NCBI GenBank assembly: GCA_964441505.1
Contig: CAYTUV010000010.1
Coordinates: 1 to 64,000 of the forward strand
Length of the DNA stretch: 64,000 nucleotides
DNA from: Fen-1258 sp964441505
GTDB lineage: Bacteria > Bacteroidota > Ignavibacteria > Ignavibacteriales > Melioribacteraceae
Reading direction: 5' to 3'
Under the pieces are notes generated by a model. That model was given only the letters and a program-made list of their open reading frames with translations. It searched no databases and had not been told where the DNA came from. The translations under genes were made by a program, and so were the position numbers. Below are positions 44,690 to 53,226 of the stretch, piece after piece (position 1 is the stretch's first letter; each line of letters opens with the position of its first letter).

Positions 44690-44845
44690 TTAGTAATTCA
44701 TGTTACGCAGAAAGGAAAGATTCGCCACGAAGACTCTAAGGCACAAAGGTTTCACCAAGAAAAACATAAACTTTGTGAAGATTTTGTGTCTTTGTGCCTT
44801 AGTGGCTAAATTTTTTCATGTGGACTGCGTAACGTGAATTAGTAA
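44690..44845. repeat. TTACGCAG-ended palindromic element with inner GGCACAAA palindrome
   Basis: Outer arms 44690-44710 and 44825-44845 pair at 19 of 21 positions and contain ATTCATGTTACGCAG. Inner arms AAGGCACAAA (44738-44747) and TTTGTGCCTT (44791-44800), extended by GCCA/TGGC. The right end contains the murB stop codon TAA. It lies between the MFS gene start and the murB end. Confidence 0.8.
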
Positions 44846-45873
44846 ATATTTACTTCCGGAGTTAAATTGACACCGAATTTATTTTGTACTGATTTTTGAA
44901 TACTCTCTGCAAAATTTTTAATTTCATTTCCGGTTGCCTCGCCAAAATTGATTATTACAAGAGCCTGTTTTTTATATGTGCCAACCTTACCGATATTTTT
45001 TCCGCGGAATCCGCATTTCTCAATTAACCATCCCGCCGATATTTTGTATTTGTCATTTTCTACTTTGAAATGAACAAGATCCTCGAATCTTCGCTGAAGT
45101 TCATGAATCTTATCAACATCCACCTCCGGATTCTTAAAGAAGCTGCCTGCATTTCCATATTTCTGCGGATTAGGTAATTTATCTCGTCTGATTTTTTTAA
45201 CCAGTTCGCTTACTTCTCTTAAAGTCAATTTGTTCGGATCACCCGGTTTAAGGTAAGATTGAAACGCACGATAGTTAAAATTGAATTTCCTCTCCTTCTT
45301 TAACCTGAAGATAACTTTTGTTATCAGAAAACTATCCTTATACTTTTTCTTGAAGATGCTGTTACGGTAATCGAATTGGCATTCTTTATTAGTGAACAAT
45401 TTTTTTTCTCCGGTCTCAATAAAGATCCCTTCCAGGGATTCGAAAACATCTTTCAGTTCAACACCATACGCACCGATATTTTGTATCGGCGCAGCACCAA
45501 CAGTACCCGGAATTAATGAAAGATTCTCTACACCATAAAAGTTTTTCTCGACACAGTAGGTAACGAAGTCATTCCATTTTTCCCCAGCGGAAGATTCAAC
45601 AAGTATATCTTTTTCATTCTCTTCAAGAACTTTATTGCCTTTGGTTGACATTTTGGCAATCCATCCTTCAAAATCTTTTGTGAAAAGAATATTGCTTCCA
45701 CCACCGAGAAATAATTTCTCCCCTTTTATGAATTCCTGATTTCCAAGCAGTTCACGAATTTCCGGCTCACTTTTCAATTCGACAAAATAACGGCAAGCGG
45801 CATTCACTCCGAATGTATTTAGTTTTTTCAATGAATAATTTTCTAATATTTCCATAGTCGCTCGCTTAGGCAT
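44839..45873 (-). CDS. murB: UDP-N-acetylenolpyruvoylglucosamine reductase
   Basis: FAD- and NADPH-dependent step of peptidoglycan precursor synthesis. The 344-residue protein has NTFGVNAACRYFVELKS, the FAD motif FLGGGSNILFTKD, GVENLSLIPGTVGAAPIQNIGAYGVEL, NAGSFFKNPEV and SAGWLIEKCGF, i.e. type I MurB with a longer C-terminus. Two starts are possible: the ATG at 45873 overlaps the comEC stop, and a second ATG at 45855 gives MEILENYSLKKLN, closer to a normal N-terminus. Its stop codon lies in the right arm of a palindromic element. Confidence 0.93.
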   Translation of the reverse strand: MPKRATMEILENYSLKKLNTFGVNAACRYFVELKSEPEIRELLGNQEFIKGEKLFLGGGSNILFTKDFEGWIAKMSTKGNKVLEENEKDILVESSAGEKWNDFVTYCVEKNFYGVENLSLIPGTVGAAPIQNIGAYGVELKDVFESLEGIFIETGEKKLFTNKECQFDYRNSIFKKKYKDSFLITKVIFRLKKERKFNFNYRAFQSYLKPGDPNKLTLREVSELVKKIRRDKLPNPQKYGNAGSFFKNPEVDVDKIHELQRRFEDLVHFKVENDKYKISAGWLIEKCGFRGKNIGKVGTYKKQALVIINFGEATGNEIKNFAESIQKSVQNKFGVNLTPEVNIY

Positions 45874-48287
45874 TAAAAATTAAAACCTGATTCCATCTTC
45901 TTCCAATCGATTGTTCGAACATTGAATCCGTCCGACTGCAATATTATTGCACCACTCCGGTCTGTTCTTAAAACTGAAACGTGGTTTTCATTCAACAGGT
46001 CCAAAATCATTTTGTTCGGGTGACCAAATTTATTAGCAACTCCGGCGCTAATAATTGCATACTTTGGACTCACGTACTTCAGAAATTTTTCACCGGTGCT
46101 CGATTTACTTCCGTGGTGGCCAATTTTCAAAACATCTGAGTGCAATAATGATCCATATCGATTTATATAATCTTTCTCAATTTTAACACCTGCGTCACCG
46201 GTAAAAAGAAATGATGTTTGACCATAGACCAATTTTAGAAATCCGCTTTTATCATTGGATTTGAGCGTTTTAAAATAATTGTTTATTGTGTCATTCAAAA
46301 CATAAATACGTGTATTTCCAACCGGGATTGAAAATTTCGAGTAATACTTGATGGGGCATTTATTTTGGCGTAAAAACTTCTCGAATTCTAGGTCGCTTTC
46401 CGAAAGTGAATCCAACTGAGGTTTGTAGACCACTTTCACTTTCTGGTTTTTGATCAGTGCTTCAATCCCTTTATAGTGATCGCCATCCACATGGGAGATA
46501 AAAGCATAATCCACAGTATCAATCTCAAGTTTATCAAAAAGCGGAAGAATTACCCTCTCTCCATTATCAAAATATTTAGTTTTATCTCCCGCATCGATAA
46601 GTGCAGTCTGTTCATTTGGAAACTTTATCAGAAATGCGTCCCCCTGCCCCACGTCAATTGCAATTACGGATAAAACGTTTTTGGGAGTTAAATTGTAATT
46701 ATCAAACTGCATCATTATAACCATCAGCACCACAGACAATGAGATTGATATAGCTTTCGCCAATCGATCTAAATTTCTCTTAAGCAGATAGAAGACAAGC
46801 GCGAAAGTCAGATAAAAAATTATAGCATCATAAACGCTGAATTGATTTATCATTAAATAAGAATATTTTTCACTTCCCATAAGCCCAACGAACCAATACA
46901 TGAAATATGTCAACAATTCGTTTGAAGTTGCGTATACAATTCCGATCCAGTTGAAAATCGATCCGGCAATAAGAGTGAGTATTCCTAGTCCTACTATCAT
47001 TCCGGATACCGGTATAACGACAAAATTTGCAAGCAGAGCAGTAACTGATAGTCTATGGAAATAAGTTAAAGTAAAAGGAAGAGTTCCAATCTGTGCCGCC
47101 AGGGATGAACCGAGAAACAATAAAAACCACTTCAATGATTTTGAGTTTGTCTTGAGCTTACTGACAGCACGATTTACAGGAGGATAAATCACTATCAGAG
47201 AGAGAATTGCTCCAAAGGATAATTGGAAACTCGGATTGAATAATTGATTCGGATCTATAAGTAGAATAACGAAAGCCGATAAAGACAACGCATTAAGACT
47301 ATTATACTCCCTTCCGAGAGCCGGTGCAGCAAGTGTAATCAAGACCATCACGGTTGATCTAAATACGGGGGCATCGGCGCCAGTAATGATAAGATAGAAA
47401 AATAATCCGATTACGGTAAGAATATATCTCGTTGAAATATTAAACCTTCCAAACGCAAAAATGAAAATAAGAACTATATACCCAACATGCAGACCTGATA
47501 CTGAAAGGACATGCACTACACCTGCATTCACAAATTCATTTTTAATTTCGTAATCGATCGATTTTCTGTCGGCCAGAATTAATCCACGCAGAAGTCCGGC
47601 GGTTGTTTTGTTATGTAATTGACTGATCTTCTCATCTATCTCCTTTCTGATCCTGAAAACCAGATTCGGCAGATAATTTGTTTTACTTGAAATAATTTTC
47701 AGATTATCTGCCTTGTAGGAGTTTACAAGTGCTGATATACCTTTCGAATAGAGATATTTCTCGTAATCATATTCACCCGGATTTCTTTCATCTCTCGGTT
47801 TTTGAATCGTTGCCTCAAAACAAATTTTATTACCGACCGACATACGGTTGTAGAGCTTTTGTATGGGAGTATTCTCGTCGAATATTGAGCAAAGAGCATT
47901 GAGGTTTCCCTGATACTTCTTTTCTTTTGTAATCACTGAATCCATGGCGAGCAAAAAAATAATTCTTCCTTCTTTCTTAAGCTCAATATTATCAATTGTT
48001 CCGAATAGCTTAGCATTAGAAATTTTTGGTTTTTCAAACGGATACTTAATTTCATACTGATTAAATGCGCTGTAATATGAACTGCCGAATACGACTACTG
48101 CTGTGACAATTGAAATGTTCCGGACTATCTCAAGATTCTTTCTCTTTAACATCATCAAAAGGCCTACGCATAAGATGAGTAGAGTTAGAACAATTACGAG
48201 GCAGATAAATTGAATCTGAACGATTGACTGGACTATAATACCGGCAATAAAGATTATAACAAACCTTATTAACGGATAATTACTCAA
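45873..48287 (-). CDS. comEC: ComEC/Rec2 DNA-uptake channel
   Basis: Inner-membrane channel for single-stranded DNA in natural transformation. The 804-residue protein has the N-terminal DUF4131 region, the Competence domain (LRGLILADRKSIDYEIKNEF, VLSVSGLHVGYIVL, GADAPVFRSTVMVLI) with about 9-11 membrane helices, and a C-terminal metallo-beta-lactamase domain (AIDVGQGDAFLIKF, ISHVDGDHYKG, KIGHHGSKSSTGEKFL). Metal ligands HxDxDH are intact, which implies an active nuclease-like domain. It overlaps the upstream alkaline phosphatase-fold gene by 4 bp and murB downstream. Confidence 0.95.
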   Translation of the reverse strand: MSNYPLIRFVIIFIAGIIVQSIVQIQFICLVIVLTLLILCVGLLMMLKRKNLEIVRNISIVTAVVVFGSSYYSAFNQYEIKYPFEKPKISNAKLFGTIDNIELKKEGRIIFLLAMDSVITKEKKYQGNLNALCSIFDENTPIQKLYNRMSVGNKICFEATIQKPRDERNPGEYDYEKYLYSKGISALVNSYKADNLKIISSKTNYLPNLVFRIRKEIDEKISQLHNKTTAGLLRGLILADRKSIDYEIKNEFVNAGVVHVLSVSGLHVGYIVLIFIFAFGRFNISTRYILTVIGLFFYLIITGADAPVFRSTVMVLITLAAPALGREYNSLNALSLSAFVILLIDPNQLFNPSFQLSFGAILSLIVIYPPVNRAVSKLKTNSKSLKWFLLFLGSSLAAQIGTLPFTLTYFHRLSVTALLANFVVIPVSGMIVGLGILTLIAGSIFNWIGIVYATSNELLTYFMYWFVGLMGSEKYSYLMINQFSVYDAIIFYLTFALVFYLLKRNLDRLAKAISISLSVVLMVIMMQFDNYNLTPKNVLSVIAIDVGQGDAFLIKFPNEQTALIDAGDKTKYFDNGERVILPLFDKLEIDTVDYAFISHVDGDHYKGIEALIKNQKVKVVYKPQLDSLSESDLEFEKFLRQNKCPIKYYSKFSIPVGNTRIYVLNDTINNYFKTLKSNDKSGFLKLVYGQTSFLFTGDAGVKIEKDYINRYGSLLHSDVLKIGHHGSKSSTGEKFLKYVSPKYAIISAGVANKFGHPNKMILDLLNENHVSVLRTDRSGAIILQSDGFNVRTIDWKKMESGFNF

Positions 48288-49186
48288 TCATACATCTCCA
48301 TTATTGCGGGTTTATAATCGTAAAGTTTTTTAATGCGCTTAGAAAGATATTCTGAATTCTTACCGGCAGTTATTCCAATAGAAGGGTTTAGCGTGTGCAT
48401 CTTTATCGATAGATCTTCAAAATTGCCATGGTCGGAACACACAACGAGAGTCATATTTTTTGAAAGATTCGTGAACAAATGATAAAGAAACCGATCCAAT
48501 ACACCTGTGAAGTATTCCAGCCATTCAATATTCCGGCCGTGTCCAAAATGATCGGTATGGAATATTTCAAAGAGAGTAAAATGATTTTTTGAACCCAGCC
48601 GTAACAATCTATTTGCGGCTGTCTCTGCTTTGATTACCGGAAGTCTGTAATTCATCCGTTCTACGAGCCGACGGTTATCAATCTCCGCGCTTAGTGCATT
48701 TCCTTTATGAATATCCGATATTTTATTTAGTCTCATACCATTCAGGATACAACTCAGGGTAGTTACGCTTAATCTTCTTCTGCCGGAGTTAATATAGTCG
48801 AAGAATACTTTCGGGTATGCATTGGCAAATGCAACTTTCATCTTTCTGTTTATGAATTCCTTAAAAATATTTTTCTCTTCAATAATGGGAACTAAGGTTG
48901 AATAAGGATATGGTCCAAAATGTTTACCAATTTTTTCGGGCGCATTTACGCCGCAAAAGATAGACGTTTGACCCGTTCCACTAAGCGGTATATCGGGCAC
49001 CCCCATTAATGCATCCACAGGAAAAAGAAAAGAATTTTCTCCTCTTAATTTTTGTTTTCCCAAATGAGGAATTTCCCCGTATAATTCTGAAAATGTTTTA
49101 AATCCATATCTGAAGAAAGGATTGTTCCAATCATCTTTTTTACCAATACCCACACCATCTATAAATACCATCACTGTAGAATGCAC
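48284..49186 (-). CDS. Alkaline-phosphatase-superfamily metalloenzyme, unknown
   Basis: A 300-residue protein of the phosphopentomutase/phosphoglycerate-mutase-like metalloenzyme fold. Metal-site motifs: MVFIDGVGIGKKD at the start, PLSGTGQTSIFCGVNAPE with the nucleophile Thr/Ser region, FHTDHFGHGRN and VVCSDHGNFEDLS near residue 250. The His/Asp set fits two metals. The substrate is not evident. It lies between dtd and comEC, with a 4-bp overlap into comEC. Confidence 0.75.
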   Translation of the reverse strand: MHSTVMVFIDGVGIGKKDDWNNPFFRYGFKTFSELYGEIPHLGKQKLRGENSFLFPVDALMGVPDIPLSGTGQTSIFCGVNAPEKIGKHFGPYPYSTLVPIIEEKNIFKEFINRKMKVAFANAYPKVFFDYINSGRRRLSVTTLSCILNGMRLNKISDIHKGNALSAEIDNRRLVERMNYRLPVIKAETAANRLLRLGSKNHFTLFEIFHTDHFGHGRNIEWLEYFTGVLDRFLYHLFTNLSKNMTLVVCSDHGNFEDLSIKMHTLNPSIGITAGKNSEYLSKRIKKLYDYKPAIMEMYD

Positions 49187-49204
49187 TCTAACGGATTCCT
49201 CTAA

Positions 49205-49657
49205 TTATTTTTTTGATTCAACAATAATTGTTACCGGACCATCATTAAATATTTTAATAAGCATCATCGCACCGAATACACCGTGCTTAACTTTATCCTC
49301 ACCAAGATTGATTTCCATCCTTTGGACAAACTTTTCATACATCACCTCGGCTACTTCGGGAAGGGCAGCATCTGTAAAACTAGGACGATTTCCTTTTCGT
49401 GCATCTCCGTACAATGTGAATTGGGATATTACCAGCACATTGCCGTTAATGTCTTTTACTGACAGATTCATTTTTTCATTTTCGTCTTCAAAGATTCTCA
49501 GATTTGAGCATTTATCGGCAACAAAATTAAGATCCTCCTCTGTGTCCCCTTCCTTGATACCGAGAAGTATTACCATTCCTTTCCGTATCTCAGCATAATA
49601 CATTGGATTGTTAATTGTTACTGATCCCTCTGTAACTCTTTGTACGACTGCCCTCAT
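49205..49657 (-). CDS. dtd: D-aminoacyl-tRNA deacylase
   Basis: Removes D-amino acids and Gly from mischarged tRNA. The 150-residue length is normal. The start MRAVVQRVTEGSVTI, the catalytic SQFTLYGDARKGNRPSF loop, and HGVFGAMMLIKIFNDGPVTI with the cross-subunit Gly-cisPro-type region are all present. The ATG overlaps the prmC stop codon by 4 bp. Confidence 0.95.
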   Translation of the reverse strand: MRAVVQRVTEGSVTINNPMYYAEIRKGMVILLGIKEGDTEEDLNFVADKCSNLRIFEDENEKMNLSVKDINGNVLVISQFTLYGDARKGNRPSFTDAALPEVAEVMYEKFVQRMEINLGEDKVKHGVFGAMMLIKIFNDGPVTIIVESKK

Positions 49658-50502
49658 CTCATTTCTCCAAATGCTACCCGGTCAATTTGTTGGTAATCCT
49701 TAATGAATTTTATTTTCGCAAATCCCTGCGAGGAGAGAATATTTTCAACATCTTCCTTTTGCCCTTTTCCGATTTCCAGAAAGATAGCACCTCCCCTTTT
49801 TAAAAACGATTTTGATTTTTTCGAGATCACTCTGTAATAATCCAGTCCATCTTTCTCATCCGTTAATGCAATTGAGGGTTCATAATCTGCAATCTCTTTT
49901 TGGAGCGTTGGATATTCTTCCGAGCTTACATAAGGAGGATTTGAGATGATAATATCATACTGTTCCGGTTCCATCTCTAGGAGAGTGACATCGGAATGAA
50001 TAAAGGCTAACTTTGATTCAACTCCATTTAGTTGTGCATTTTCTTTTGCAACTTCTATTGCATTCAAGGAAATATCAACAGTTACAATTTCAGCATTAGT
50101 TAAATGCTTAGCTAGAGCAATTGGCATATTTCCGCTTCCGGTACCTATGTCTAATATTTTCATCCCGATTTTACCTTTGCAGTAATTAATAACCTCTTCA
50201 ACCAGAATTTCAGTTTCCGGACGCGGGATTAAAACATCACGCGTAACTTTGAAAGGCAATCCGTAAAACTCAACTTTACCGATAATATACTGTAAGGGTT
50301 CAAACTTACCCCGTCTTGAAATCCATTCTCTATACTGATCAATTTCACCATCTTTTAACGGCTGATCGAACTTCAAATACAAATCTAAGCGCTTGCACCC
50401 GAGTATTTCAGTTAGGAGAAGTTCGGCGTTTAATCTTGCCGATTCAATTCCCTTCTTCTCTAAAAAGTCGGTTGATAATTTCAGTGATTCAAGTACAGTC
50501 AA
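49654..50502 (-). CDS. prmC: Peptide chain release factor N5-glutamine methyltransferase
   Basis: Methylates the GGQ glutamine of release factors. The 282-residue protein has the helical N-terminal domain, the beta-hairpin VLIPRPETEILVE, motif I KILDIGTGSGNMPIALA, and the catalytic IIISNPPYVSSEEYP (NPPY). The frame opens with TTG, MTVLESLKLSTDFLEKKGIE, with no strong ribosome site visible. It is usually next to prfA, which is not in this window. The next 660 nt upstream hold only repeats. Confidence 0.92.
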   Translation of the reverse strand: MTVLESLKLSTDFLEKKGIESARLNAELLLTEILGCKRLDLYLKFDQPLKDGEIDQYREWISRRGKFEPLQYIIGKVEFYGLPFKVTRDVLIPRPETEILVEEVINYCKGKIGMKILDIGTGSGNMPIALAKHLTNAEIVTVDISLNAIEVAKENAQLNGVESKLAFIHSDVTLLEMEPEQYDIIISNPPYVSSEEYPTLQKEIADYEPSIALTDEKDGLDYYRVISKKSKSFLKRGGAIFLEIGKGQKEDVENILSSQGFAKIKFIKDYQQIDRVAFGEMR

Positions 50503-50750
50503 TATTTTAATCCAGTATCAGTTATCATTAATCCGATATACCTTCGAAAGATAGAGAAGTAGATCATTTGCAACTCATCTCTTTCATTTGTAGTTGTTCC
50601 AAGCTCAATGGATTTAAAATGAATTATTTGTATACAATTTGTGTTAGCAATATTACACAAAATGAGCCTTATTCATAAGTTTAGGACCATTTTTTTATCA
50701 GTAGAATAATATGGTCTCCCGCCATATAAATTTTACATTAATTCATTAAA

Positions 50751-51094
50751 GTTACGCAGAGTGATGTTATTAAGGATAAGACCAAGGTAGTGCCATTCCC
50801 GCGAAAGCTTGCCTACCGTGTGTGTTGCACAAGGAAGCATGTCATTTCGAAGGAGTGCCGTTTTGTGGAACGACTGAGAAATCTTACGATAATGTTACAT
50901 AAAGATTTCTCACCACAAAAAACGTGGTTCGAAATGACAGTGAAAGGAGTTCTGCAACACGCTCTACCGGCAGGCAGGCGGAAATCCACGATTTTAGCTT
51001 AAATTCCATTAATGGATTCCCGATAAAAATCCCGCTGTACGGAATGCCGTAAAGCGGCAGACTCGGGAATAACATAAATCTTGTTTTGCGTAAC
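50751..51094. repeat. Triple-nested palindromic repeats
   Basis: Outer arms GTTACGCA (50751-50758) and TGCGTAAC (51087-51094). Middle: an ATTCCCG-type family, with CCATTCCCGCGAAAGC near 50792 against GGCAGGCGGAAATCC near 50972-50987, plus its own hairpin ATTCCCGA (51016-51023) / TCGGGAAT (51063-51070). Inner: GTCATTTCGAA (50841-50851) / TTCGAAATGAC (50928-50938), continued by TGAGAAATCTT (50875-50885) / AAGATTTCTCA (50902-50912), both perfect. The rest of 50503-51163 holds no gene I can support. Confidence 0.8.
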
Positions 51095-51163
51095 ATCAGT
51101 TAAGTCAATAATAATTTAACACTTTTTTAGGAAGGATTTGGGAGAAGACGACTAATTCTTATA

Positions 51164-51427
51164 TTGGTTGAGGACGATCCGCTTTCAAAAGACACCGAAA
51201 TAATATGGTCTACAAACGCAAATCCAAAAGTAGTTCATGTATCCAAAAGCAAAATAATAATTGAAATCCTAGGTAAACAAATAAATCAATTTAATTTTAC
51301 TCAAAATGAAATAATTCTTAGTACTTTTGTATCTGAAATTCACATCTTGCAAGAAATACTGAAGGGTAATGAGGTACAAGTATTATTTTTAATCTCTCTA
51401 AGAAAAAATAATCGACAGGGAGAATAG
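51164..51427 (+). pseudogene. Decayed response-regulator receiver domain
   Basis: An 87-residue frame opening at TTG: MVEDDPLSKDTEIIWSTNAN and on to ILQEILKGNEVQVLFLISLR. It aligns with the receiver of the large kinase encoded downstream (LVEDDTLLAMTESHWLKKAG, QEILKVKDIPLLFLSS). The phosphoacceptor region LILMDINLG has become NEIILSTFVS, so the key Asp is gone. There is an in-frame stop upstream and no ATG. Its TAG stop shares a base with the GTG start of the next kinase, as if one hybrid gene had been split. Confidence 0.6.
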
Positions 51428-52926
51428 TGCTCTCATTCGGTAAAGAAATAAACAGTCATAAATTTTCAGTTGGTCCTTTTCAAGTAACTGATAATAATTT
51501 TCGTCTTTTGATTGAGATTGCCCCGGGGGCATTTTTCCATATAAACACCTGCGGCAATTTGATACTTGCCAACAATAAAGCTTCATTGCTCACCGGCTAC
51601 TCCAAGGAAGAACTTCTTGAATTGAATTTGAAAGATCTCTTCCCTAAAGATATTACGATAAATCGACCAATGAGCTATAACCCTGTCGAGTCTGATAATA
51701 CGATAAGATCGGAGATGGAGATCATCAGAAAAGATGGAAATCATATCCCAGTCGAGATAACCTATACGAAGCTACCAGATGGAACATATCAGTCATTTAT
51801 GAGAGAGATTTCTGAGCAATCAAGTGCTAGGAATGACATTACTAGTTATAATAAAATATATTGGGATTTAATAGATAAGCTACCCGACGGGGTTTATAAA
51901 AGATCATCAGTTGGAAAATTTTGGGAAATTAATTCTGCAATGGTAGACATGCTGGGTTACACCAATAGGGAAGAATTTTTATCGAGTGACAATCTATCAT
52001 TTCTTGATTTACAGAATGAGTATCCGTCAGGAATTTCATCTGAAACTGGTACAACGAATATTAAGGAGCTCCAATTAAAGAAAAAAAATGGAGCGGTAAT
52101 CTGGGTTGAAGTTCACGAGCAGGATGTTCGCGATGAATATGGAAACGTCTTGTATCGAGAAGGAATAGTACGCAATATTACGGAACGTAAGAGCGCAGAG
52201 ATTCAACTTCAAAAATTCACCGATGAGCTTAGAATTGCAAATAGTGCAAAAGATAAATTCTTCTCCATTATTTCCCATGATCTTAAAAATCTGTTTCATT
52301 CAATAAATTCAGCACTGAATTTAATACTTAGCGAAAAAGAATCACTTTCTGATGAAGAGAAGGATCTTTTTCTGGACAGCGCACTGAGTACATCTGAAAA
52401 AGCCTATTCATTACTCGAAGATTTACTTAACTGGTCCAGAAGTCAGATGAATACAATCGAATTCAACCCGGAGATAATTGATATATCTGAAATAGTTTTG
52501 CAGAACGTAGAATTGTTACGAAATAATGCATTACTGAAAAAAATCTCTATTGTAAGTCGAATTCATAAAAACACTTCTGTCTTTGCGGATAGGAATATGT
52601 TCGAGACATTAATCCGGAATCTAATAGCTAACGCGATCAAGTTCACAAGAGATGGCGGTCTCATCGAGATCGATTCCAGAATTGTTAGAAACTTTTTGGA
52701 AGTCTCCATTATGGATAACGGTATTGGAATCGAACCAAAGAATATAAATAAACTGTTTAGAATCGATGAATCCTTCTCAACTCGCGGAACCAAAAATGAA
52801 ACCGGTACAGGACTTGGTTTAATTTTGTGCAAAGAATTTGTTGAGAAGAACAATGGCAAAATCTGGATCGAGAGTGAGGTCGGTAAATGGACTAAAGTTA
52901 AATTTACTCTCCCCCTTTATGACTGA
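51427..52926 (+). CDS. PAS-PAS sensor histidine kinase
   Basis: A 499-residue soluble kinase starting at GTG. PAS1 is about 25-135 (LIEIAPGAFFHINTCGNLIL), PAS2 about 148-258 (LIDKLPDGVYKRSSVGKFWE) with the C-terminal motif GIVRNITERKSAE. The H box is FFSIISHDLKNLFHSINSAL, where the usual HDLKNP proline is Leu. N box LIRNLIANAIKFTRDGG, G1 DNGIGIEP, F/G2 boxes TGTGLGLILCKEFVEKNNG; the last strand has GKWTKVKF where GTGTKV is usual. PAS1 and PAS2 resemble PAS2 and PAS6 of the next kinase, so it is probably a shortened paralogue. Confidence 0.88.
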   Translation: MLSFGKEINSHKFSVGPFQVTDNNFRLLIEIAPGAFFHINTCGNLILANNKASLLTGYSKEELLELNLKDLFPKDITINRPMSYNPVESDNTIRSEMEIIRKDGNHIPVEITYTKLPDGTYQSFMREISEQSSARNDITSYNKIYWDLIDKLPDGVYKRSSVGKFWEINSAMVDMLGYTNREEFLSSDNLSFLDLQNEYPSGISSETGTTNIKELQLKKKNGAVIWVEVHEQDVRDEYGNVLYREGIVRNITERKSAEIQLQKFTDELRIANSAKDKFFSIISHDLKNLFHSINSALNLILSEKESLSDEEKDLFLDSALSTSEKAYSLLEDLLNWSRSQMNTIEFNPEIIDISEIVLQNVELLRNNALLKKISIVSRIHKNTSVFADRNMFETLIRNLIANAIKFTRDGGLIEIDSRIVRNFLEVSIMDNGIGIEPKNINKLFRIDESFSTRGTKNETGTGLGLILCKEFVEKNNGKIWIESEVGKWTKVKFTLPLYD

Positions 52927-53226
52927 AATACCACGTCAAATTAGTAATCTTTGGTTACTCCAATATAAAAGAAATTGTTTTGTCGGTATATAATTCACAG
53001 TGAAATGCAATGCATCCGTCGTGAGTTTCTTCTGCCTGTTAATCCCCTTCATCAAACCAAATCTGAGAATAAATTACAAGTTTGTGGGAATTATACTTCA
53101 AACGTAGACAGATTCTAATTCTTATTGATAAAATCTACATCTCCGCCCAAAATAATCGCAATCTTGACTAAAAATATCCGTGATCCATTCGACAATAATT
53201 TATCATTTCTTTACCCGAGGAAGAAC

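Noticed and set aside
50790..51096. Open frames on both strands in the prmC-kinase gap
   Set aside because: They are made entirely of nested palindromic repeats.
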